NCBI GenBank assembly: GCA_944470555.2
Contig: OX104128.1
Span: forward strand, 1,302,001-1,366,000
Direction: 5' to 3'
From: Heterobilharzia americana
Taxonomy: Eukaryota > Platyhelminthes > Trematoda > Strigeidida > Schistosomatidae
DNA: 64,000 bases
Below are positions 56,982 to 64,000 of this stretch, in pieces; position 1 is the stretch's first letter, and every line of letters begins with the position of its first letter. Under the pieces are notes generated by a model. The model was not told the DNA's origin. It saw only the letters and a program-made list of their open reading frames with translations, and ran no database searches. Made by a program: the position numbers and the translations under genes.

Positions 56982-57039
56982 CCTTCCCTCTTTACCCGGG
57001 CTTAGGACCGGCTAGTAACTAGTAAACTAGTTAACCAGG

Positions 57040-57632
57040 CGAGGGACTGGCTTCACGCATAATGTTCCCAATCGGCCTCTTCAGTCTATGTCCAATCCCA
57101 TTTATCTGCACTATCTTCTGCATATTTTTTGGGTGATAGGTTTTCGGTTGGTTCGTTCCTAGCCAGATTTCCTTGTTGCTTATTCTTATTGTTCTGGCCA
57201 TCTGATCTTCAGTATCGAGTGAGAAAGACGGAAGCTGTTGATGAATATCTGTAGTTTGCTGGAAATGCTTCTCGCGACACGCCAAGTTTCTGAACCATAT
57301 AGCAGCACTGACTTGACTTGACATTGGTGTTGGAAATCCTGATCTCCTTCTTTGTGCTGAGTACAGTAGATCTCCACAATGATTTCAGATAAGCGAAAGC
57401 CTGTCTTGATGTCTTTCCGATCCTGGTTTTGACATCCTTGTCTGTGCCGCCACCACCTGTAGTTGAAACGATGCTGCCTTGCCTAGGTGGTAGGTGAAAG
57501 AGACAACTTCCTTTAGATTTCTCCCGTTGATGGTGATTGGTGCTTGTTGTTGGTGCTGTTGTTGGTTGGGTATCTTCATCACCTTCGTCTTCTCTACATT
57601 CACCCGAAGTCCCGTATTCCCTGCTTCTTCTT
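57040..57632 (-). pseudogene. older SR2-like RTE copy, remaining part beyond the nested insertion
   Basis: Continues the minus-strand copy from 53610-53824. Parts in different frames read MNVEKTKVMKIPNQQQHQQQ, TINGRNLKEVVSFTYHLG, KTSRQAFAYLKSLWRS, VLLYGSETWRVARSISSKLQ and GHRLKRPIGNIM. It is truncated near 57632 upstream of the EKTKV block. Frameshifts show that it is older than the element inside it. Confidence 0.9.
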
Positions 57633-58240
57633 TTTATCGAATAACTGTTCAAAAATGAAGGGTAAAATGTTATTTGTTTAGTAACGGTTACTAGTGAACT
57701 AGAAGATGTCTGTCGTTTAGATTTGGGGCTCATTAGTTGCACAGGCTCCCAAATCGCATGAGTCATCTGTTGTTTAAGTTTGTTTTATGTTTTTGTTCAT
57801 GGATTACTTTAGAATACTGAATCGATCGGCGTCTATTACTGTCTGTGGCGCTCTCCAGTGAATTTTCTGACATCACACTGAATTTATATTTTAGCTTCAA
57901 ATAACTCAGGGCAATTTTAGTCAATCTACCATAAAGAATTCATCACTTCAGTCAAGGATATTCGTCATCAAGAAGTTCCAAGCGTCAGTCATTACTGAGG
58001 GAACGAAAATGTTATATCTCCTCTTTCGGACAGCAGACAGTGAACACATGAATATGTATATCCCGTTTATAAATCATGCTCGAAGGTATCAGGGTACGCC
58101 ATGAGGCTACCTATAGTTATATGTGACTTTAATAGACTTGTATGATATCACAAATTACTCATGAAGTCATTGACAGCAAATACGTCTACAGTCTAGAAGT
58201 TTGCACATTTGGGTTTCGATAAGTCGACGAGTCTTTTGAA

Positions 58241-58242
<2 letters not shown>
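57633..58242. other. no recognised feature
   Basis: AT-rich spacer. Confidence 0.5.
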
Positions 58243-58287
<45 letters not shown>

Positions 58288-58302
58288 ATTTCAGCTTGGT
58301 TC

Positions 58303-58352
<50 letters not shown>
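58243..58352. repeat. two (TA)n arrays separated by a 22-bp spacer
   Basis: TA runs occupy 58243-58283 and 58306-58352, with aaccatttcagcttggttcc between them. The spacer resembles the RTE 3'-end block aaccatttcaacctggttcc found at 22639-22658, so it may be a scrap of that element. Confidence 0.9.
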
Positions 58353-58354
<2 letters not shown>

Positions 58355-59114
58355 ATTATAGAGAGGTTGTAATCATATCAATCATTCAACTAAAACCAAG
58401 TGCTAAACAGGAAATATCATCAAGCTTAGTTTAGTAACTCAGTGTAAGCTGCTTTGGGAATTCCGTACACAATTACTTGGAGGAACTTCAGCTAACCAGT
58501 AAATCACCAGTTTGAACGTCATTATCGGTTATTTTTATCGAATGAATAGCTGAAATTCTAAGGTATTAAAACGTTTCGTTGTCAATTTCGTAGGAAAATA
58601 TATCAGGAAACAATATCGTTTTAAATTAAATCAAATCGAGTTTTAATCTGATAAACGTGTAAATTACTGAACACTTACGTTCTGAGCTGAGAACCATATA
58701 GGTGAAATCTGAATGAATCTCTATTTTATCGCATCTGGTTGACGCTGAGCACAGGGTGTAAAAAACCCATCCAAGTCATGGTTCATCCCATCCCAATGAG
58801 TCTTTCCTAAGAACTTCGAAACCATATCTTATATACTGCTCAGGCTATTAAAATCTGAAAGAGTAATCTTAAACGTTTATGCAGGCGGAAAGACTTCATG
58901 AATGAGTTTGTTTCCGAAGAGTCTACATCCATTCCTTCCTCCGTTTTACCTGTATTCCTTTTGTCCCATTATAGCCGCTACTATATTCATATTCAAACTT
59001 TACTAATCCTTATCAAGTTTTGATTTATTGTGACAGTTTTATCGTTATCTGGCGTGTAAACTCAGTATATGGTGAGACATTCTGAGATTACCCCCTAGTT
59101 TTGATATTCCGATA
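58353..59114. other. no recognised feature
   Basis: AT-rich spacer. Confidence 0.5.
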
Positions 59115-59210
59115 CTGACCAATGGATGAAGGTAAAATGAAAACCTGAGTAGCGAAAGGATACAAAACAGCAGCCTTTTGATTGCCTGGTCACTAATCTG
59201 TCAGCTAAAA
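59115..59210 (-). mobile_element. SINE4 fragment
   Basis: The minus strand ends with ctcaggttttcattttacctt, matching the trailing segment of SINE4. The head (agctgacagattagtgacca) and B box are decayed. Confidence 0.5.
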
Positions 59211-59334
59211 TACGACACCGAGTTACTAACTATCCCTTATCTTGATTTCAATCACTGAGTATCGCGTCTAGCTGGCAACTGAATGCATGACATTTGACTG
59301 CGTACTTATCGTAAGTAGATGAAAAGTAAATTCA

Positions 59335-59475
59335 AGTCGCAGCAGGTTTGAACAACCGACCACTGGGTTTCCTGCCTGGCGCTCTATCAACTGAGTTACA
59401 AGATTCGACCTCTGACCAGATTCTTATATCACTTCAATCATCTCTGATACTAGTTAATAAATGACACGATCTCAG
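59335..59475 (-). mobile_element. SINE4 copy with upstream segment
   Basis: Minus strand: upstream block (tgattgaagtgatataagaa, tctggtcagaggtcgaatct), head (cttgtaactcagttgatagagcgcc, partial) and B box (ggttgttcaaacctgctgcg). The upstream block is the same as in the inverted pair at 35.7-36.0 kb. Confidence 0.7.
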
Positions 59476-60244
59476 CAGGTTTTCATAACATGTAATGAAC
59501 GATAAAATCTGGTGGCAGAAATAAATACATAAATGTATAAATAAATAAACAGTGTAGAAGAACTCAACATAAACGGAGGTGCTGATTATCTGCTTAGAAC
59601 TACAGTAAAGAAAGTGTTTGTGAATATTTCTCTTGAATACACTGCTGAAGTCTGAGGCTCTGAATTACTAAAGTTTCGCCTGTAAGGAAGTGTCTAATCC
59701 TCACCCCATTTCGAATTGTTTGATGGAAGTTTGTAGACAACTTTGAATGAATTCTCCAGTGAAGACAGAGCTCCAAAGTCTACGAAGTGCTCACCTCTCA
59801 CCACTAAGGTCGGTGAATGTTATTGAGCGCATTTCTCAAGTGAGAACATAGTACAGCAGCCCTACTCAAGTTCATAAGAGAAAGTAAACATGTAAATGCA
59901 CACTGATTAGGCACAATTTGTCAACTTGTCATTTACACACACACATACACCAATGAATCACCCCTACTGACGTGAGAACACGATGTAAAAGTTTGCAGCA
60001 TAGAATTTTCTACTTAGGGACTTGGATAAACGTTGACGAACGGTGTCTGTAGTAATATCACCTTTGAATCTGATATTCATTAATGGTGTTTTCTTTGGAT
60101 CTGATTGGATCTGTCCCATAGTCTTCTTTTCGTTCATATTCTTTCTCTATAAAGATCTTTATTCTTATTTTGTTAGGGAAAATTCAAACTTTCGATAGAA
60201 AGTTTTGGTTTTTATAAACAATCATCAATACACTGAAGGAAAAT
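59476..60244. other. no recognised feature
   Basis: AT-rich spacer with a short (AC)n-like run near 59935-59950. Confidence 0.45.
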
Positions 60245-60372
60245 CAGTGACTCGAATAGTGAGATTGTAAAGTCTGTAACTTCAGCACCAGATGACCCGG
60301 GTCCAGATCCTCCCACTCTAGGGTAAACCGGTTTCCTCGAGGTCACGGAAACGCTTTGCTGACGAGAGCCAA
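60245..60372 (+). mobile_element. SINE3 5' part ending inside its hammerhead
   Basis: A weak tRNA-like head and B-box-like gacccgggtccagatcctcc (60294-60313) lead to the SINE3 body and the ribozyme 5' half (gctttgctgacgagagccaa). The core CTGACGA is at 60358-60364. Stem II begins, and then the sequence passes directly into RTE coding sequence, so the ribozyme is cut in half. Confidence 0.65.
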
Positions 60373-61560
60373 CAAGCAACAACAATATGCACCAATCATC
60401 ATCAACGGGGGAAATTTGAGGGAAGTAGTCGCGTTCACCTACCTACCTACCTACCTACCTACCTACCTACCTACCTACCTACCTACCTACCTACCTACCT
60501 ACCTACCTACCTACCTACCTACCTACCTACCTACCTACCTACCTACCTACCTACCTACCTACCTACCTACCTACCTACCTACCTACCTACCTACCTACCT
60601 ACCTACCTACCTACCTACCTACCTACCTACCTACCTACCTACCTACCTACCTACCTACCTACCTACCTACCTACCTACCTACCTACCTACCTACCTACCT
60701 ACCTACCTACCTACCTACCTACCTACCTACCTACCTACCTACCTACCTACCTACCTACCTACCTACCTACCTACCTACCTACCTACCTACCTACCTACCT
60801 ACCTACCTACCTACCTACCTACCTACCTACCTACCTACCTACCTACCTACCTACCTACCTACCTACCTACCTACCTACCTACCAAGGCAGCGTCTTTTCA
60901 ACTGAAGGTGGTGACCGTGGCGGCACAGATAACGATGTCAAATCCAGGATCGGAAAGACAGAAAAACAGGCATTCATCAATCTGAAATAATCAGTTTAGA
61001 GATCCAATTCATTGCACTGCACTCAGCATACAGCGTGAACAACATCCAGATTTTCATCACTAATACAGTCAAGTGAGTCAGTGATTCCATGTGATGGTTG
61101 ACAGACTTGGCGTGTTACGTAAAGCACTGCCAACAAACTGCAGACATAAATCACATGAACAGTTGTCACTGACGCTCACCAGATACTAACACTGAAGATC
61201 AGGTGAATTGTAAAGATGATCAGAATGAGGTAGTAACAGGGAACTCTGGGCGGCTGACTGGTTGGCAACGAACCAACCAACAACTCCCCGGAACAAATAT
61301 ACAGAAGAAAGTGGAGATACATCGAACTGGATATATACACTGAACAGATGGTTTGGGGTCATAACGCGCCATGCCAGGCCCTCGAATGGAACCCAAATAG
61401 GAAGTGATAAGTTGGGTATCCGAGACGAGGGTGTCATGGAGAAGATCATGTGAGGAAGAAATAAAAGGTTGTGGGGAGTTGTGGAGCTAGGTTGTAAAGA
61501 CTAAAGATGTGCCAGTGAATCCCTATATTTCATAAGGAACCCAAGGGAAAAATAATAATA
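60373..61560 (+). pseudogene. SR2-like RTE copy with giant tetranucleotide insertion
   Basis: The copy starts at the low-complexity block ([20 protein letters not shown]). It is interrupted in the FTYL codons by the 60437-60883 array, then resumes as [20 protein letters not shown] and the C-terminal region with the (CCAG)n-sublineage insert (gatgatcagaatgaggtag). It ends at ggaacccaagggaaaaataa near 61555. The array leaves a 209-codon open frame because twelve bases encode YLPT. Confidence 0.85.
60437..60883. repeat. (ACCT)n tetranucleotide array, about 112 units
   Basis: Some 447 bp of apparently perfect ACCT repeats. The seed is visible in related copies as ttcacctacc (23.3 and 40.2 kb in their own orientations), which hold only one or two units. 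Perfect units imply recent expansion. Assembly could have fixed the length wrongly. Confidence 0.97.
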
Positions 61561-62159
61561 GGTTGACTAAGGTTTTTAACAGACTACCTACAACCAACTA
61601 ACAAATATTTGTGAATATTATATAAGACGACAAGTACAAGAAGTAGACTGACATTAAATCAGAGGGTAGACACGATATAGAAAATGGGTCACGCCTTTGA
61701 GTCAAAGAATTGTTATCTGTCACTGTCTAATTAATCGAAGCCTCCTTCTGTAAGAAATAGTCTTTTGATAATTTTAAACGCAGTTGATCTGTCTGCATCA
61801 TGTTCAATGTTTGCATTCGTAAATGACCGAGATCATTCTAGCCGAGGACTTGAAGAAGTGTGTTCTACAAAGTGAATTGAAGCCCAACTTTCTACCCTTT
61901 CAATATAGTTTTATCGATAAGTATACCTGAATTTCTAGATGGGACTGGAGATGATGTAACATGGGAACTAATCTAGTTTCACACCAATGAGAATCATATA
62001 TAATTTTTAAACACAAGAATGAATCCAGATACTTGACAAATAGTAATACATATAACTCAATTTTCTTTCTAACCATTCTCAAATTACATCCTCCTAAAAA
62101 GCCGTGTGAATAAATCCTGATCTTGGTTGTATTGTGTTCTCTGAGTTGGATTGTTTAAT
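61561..62159. other. no recognised feature
   Basis: AT-rich spacer. Confidence 0.45.
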
Positions 62160-63600
62160 CGTGAAGCTTTCATCATCTTTCTTCTAAACGACATCATCAG
62201 CAGCACTAACTTCAGTAGGAACTGAGCTGTTAACATCTCTCCATTCATTAGTGAGTGATTCAGTGACTTGCTCTGACGATGTGGTGCTCTGCGATTGGTT
62301 GTTTTCTTCTACTATTGTGTCATTGACTGTACAGACTTCCTGTTGGCTGCCCATTCCTCTACTTCACCTCTCACCTTTCTGTCGTTTATCATTTTTCTCA
62401 CTGCTTGATAGATTGCATCGACGTCCATACATCTATTGATAGCTGGCTGACTGACTGACTGACTGCCTGCCTACCTGGCTGATCTGAATGCCAAGCTACT
62501 AGGAATTTTCTAACATTCTTTCCCTTTCCTCTCCCCGTCTGAAATCCCCACATTGTCGAAATTGATTTCATGTCCATAGTTGTTATCCATGTGTATTGAA
62601 ATGAGTGATGAAATGTCGTGTGTGACGTTTAATAGCCAATCGGTGTTCATGTAGACGAAGGCGAAGAGGGCGACCACTTTGTCCAATGAAGTCTTGACTA
62701 CAGTGAATGTAGTTGATTTTATAAATGATATTCGGTTTGTCTTCTCTCATTGTTGTTGCATCCTGTGGTCTGCATAATAGTGTTTGGGGGAGGGGGGGAA
62801 TTTGTTGGTTTGTGAGCCACATCAATTCCATGTGGTCTCAGTAATCTTGTTGTGGTTTCTGATATATTCTTTATGTATGGTAGGATGATGTGTTTGTTGA
62901 TTTGTGTCGATGACTTTGTAGTTGATGATGAACGGGATAGACATCTGGTGTGAGAGTTTTGTGAGTAGGCGTACTTCTTTAGGGTGGAAATCAAGTGATT
63001 TTCTTCGTTTCTGTGTGAAGTTGTTGTAGTGCAGTGTGTTGTGGCTCTTTTGAATAGAGTCTGTAGGCAAGTGATTCAGTGTGTTGTTGTTACTGTAGTT
63101 GAGGATTTGATGATTATGTGTTGGCTTCGTGTGCACTTGGGTTTCCAGCTTTCGATCATTTGTCCTACTGAGTAGAACATCCAGGAATGATAGTTGGTTG
63201 TTTGAATCTTTCACCCTCGTGAATTTGATATCATTGAAAACGTTGTTGATCAAACTATCAGTGTTTTCTATATCATCTTTTCCAGTAATAATAACAGTAT
63301 CGTCCTCATAGCGAATTTTTAGTTTGATCTTAGGTAAAATGATGACTTCCAGTCACTGCATCACTGTTTCTGCAGTTAGTCCGGATATCGGTGACCCATT
63401 GGAGTTCCTTTGTTTTGTTTGTATATCTTGACATTGAATTGTCAGACGAAGGTAGATGAGTTCCTTCAGACTTGAACATTCACGTTTTGTGCGTTCTGAA
63501 AGGTTTTTGTCTTCATTGAGCAAGAGGGACATAGTTTCGTTGGTCAATTGGGGTTCGACCTTTGTCTGACAACGTATTTCAAATTTAATGGCTAGATATA
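62160..63600 (-). pseudogene. Penelope-like element, family 1, copy 3 (longest)
   Basis: The minus-strand copy begins in the RT with LTNETMSLLLNEDKN and reaches motif B (NGSPISGLTAETVMQ) and, after a stop, motif C (RYEDDTVIITGKDD; the usual box is YVDD-like, here YEDD). It continues with NNQLSFLDVLLSRTNDRKLE, KPTHNHQILNY, FHPKEVRLLTKL and the LPYIKNISETTTRLLRPHGI linker. The GIY-YIG nuclease follows (NIIYKINYIHCSQDFIGQS, LRLRLHEHRLAIKRHTRHF), then the tail ending EVSAADDVV. The N-terminal RT is missing. Stops and frameshifts occur at a few places. This copy shows the domain order best. Confidence 0.88.
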
Positions 63601-63725
63601 CAAACAGATGAAAAGAACTCCAATGGAGTCACCAATATCCGGATTAATTGCAGAAGCAGTGATACAGAGACTGGAAGCCGTCATCCTACCTGTAATTAAA
63701 CTAAAAAATTTTAGATTCACTAATT
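63600..63725 (+). pseudogene. Penelope-like element RT scrap, opposite orientation
   Basis: A plus-strand frame reads KRTPMESPISGLIAEAVIQR, then LEAVILPVIKLKNF. This is the motif B region of a Penelope-like RT (GTPMGSPISG type, with the G of GSP changed to E). It lies head to head with copy 3 and is slightly different in sequence from the same region of copy 3. Confidence 0.65.
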
Positions 63726-63824
63726 GGTTAGAAAAGGAGTGATAACAAAGTAGGTGAAGTCATGAGGGAGAATAAACAATCTGAAGGCAGAGGTTAGTTT
63801 AAATAATTAAATGTCAAGGAGTGA

Positions 63825-63960
63825 ATACATCTGCGCCATTGTGACCAATTTTCAGCCACATCATCAAGAGTCGTCAACCACTGAATGCTTTCCTCTCAAG
63901 GACCCAAATCAGACAGTCTACAACTCCCCACACCACTCAGGTTGACTAGGTTAAAAATGT
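63825..63960 (-). pseudogene. RTE2 C-terminal scrap
   Basis: On the minus strand the sequence resembles the terminal block at 12780-12870 (plus strand ccattgtgaccaattttcag versus ctactgtcaccgattttcag). It corresponds to the WLETLxDMAxNxSQW end of the second RTE-like family. Confidence 0.55.
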
Positions 63961-64000
63961 GAAATGTTGTAGGTTGTCGTTTATGTCTTGACAAATCACA

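Larger units (their letters stand above)
53824..57048 (-). mobile_element. SR2-like: near-complete SR2-like RTE retrotransposon
   Basis: This is a 3.2 kb element on the minus strand. The 5' UTR (about 57042-56982) starts near ctcgcctggtt and matches the fragments at 985 and 27165. It is followed by an endonuclease-RT frame, a second frame with the end of the RT and the C-terminal domain, a very short 3' UTR and an ATT run (TAA on the minus strand, 53847-53824). RTE elements typically have this compact layout and TAA-like tails. A repeat of cgagggact at both ends (53816-53824 and 57040-57048) is the target duplication, up to 9 bp, with a few bases ambiguous with the element's own 5' end. A single-base deletion breaks it. 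Confidence 0.92.

Noticed and set aside
60437..60883. CRISPR array or minisatellite with spacers
   Set aside because: The unit is 4 bp, with no spacers, in a eukaryotic retroelement.
60356..60985. A 209-codon protein of repeating YLPT as a novel repetitive protein
   Set aside because: It is the translation of a microsatellite inside a dead RTE copy; flanking residues are RTE.

Overview
This 64 kb window looks like schistosome (blood-fluke, Schistosoma sp.) nuclear DNA. It is AT-rich, shows no operon or bacterial gene structure, and is packed with relics of three repeat classes typical of that genus: RTE-clade (SR2-like) non-LTR retrotransposons, Penelope-like elements (PLEs) with a GIY-YIG endonuclease, and tRNA-headed short repeats that carry hammerhead ribozymes (the Sm-alpha type). 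I cannot name the species. I found no convincing complete host gene. One possible 135-nt coding exon lies at 28103-28237, so the window may be intergenic or intronic.

Autonomous-element remains. The dominant family is an SR2-like RTE element. One almost complete copy (53824-57048, minus) keeps the apurinic-type endonuclease, the reverse transcriptase and the RTE C-terminal domain, but a one-base deletion between RT motifs B and C splits it into two reading frames. It is nested in an older RTE copy (53610-53824 plus 57040-57632) with a visible target duplication. About twenty more RTE pieces are scattered on both strands, mostly 5'-truncated and ending in short TAA or ATT runs. A second RTE-like family (called RTE2 here) is seen only as C-terminal relics near 12.8, 32.5, 42.5, 46 and 63.9 kb. 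One PLE family occurs three times (28.5 kb, 37.7 kb, and 62-63.6 kb on the minus strand). Relics of other PLE families lie at about 0.3, 13.6, 17.6-18.2 and possibly 36.4 kb.

Short repeats and ribozymes. I separate four tRNA-headed families by sequence. SINE1 is the Sm-alpha-like type. SINE2 and SINE3 have different heads and bodies. SINE4 has the clearest tRNA-like promoter and no ribozyme that I can see. SINE1, SINE2 and SINE3 each carry a hammerhead motif just downstream of the tRNA-like B box. One copy of each family looks structurally complete on paper: SINE1 at 24682-24738 (+), SINE2 at 4121-4170 (+) and SINE3 at 31155-31198 (-). Most other copies have a broken core. Several loci are fold-back pairs, with two copies of a family in opposite orientation.

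How the parts fit. RTE and PLE proteins are plausible sources of reverse transcriptase for the short repeats. Ribozyme-bearing short repeats in a PLE-containing genome resemble the retrozyme model, in which self-cleaved RNAs are copied by an element's reverse transcriptase. Here that is a hypothesis, not a demonstration. Other structures of note are a 1.2 kb inverted segmental duplication (13868-15070 and 19683-20850), a roughly 112-unit tetranucleotide array inside an RTE coding region (60437-60883), and RTE sublineages that share the same coding lesions.
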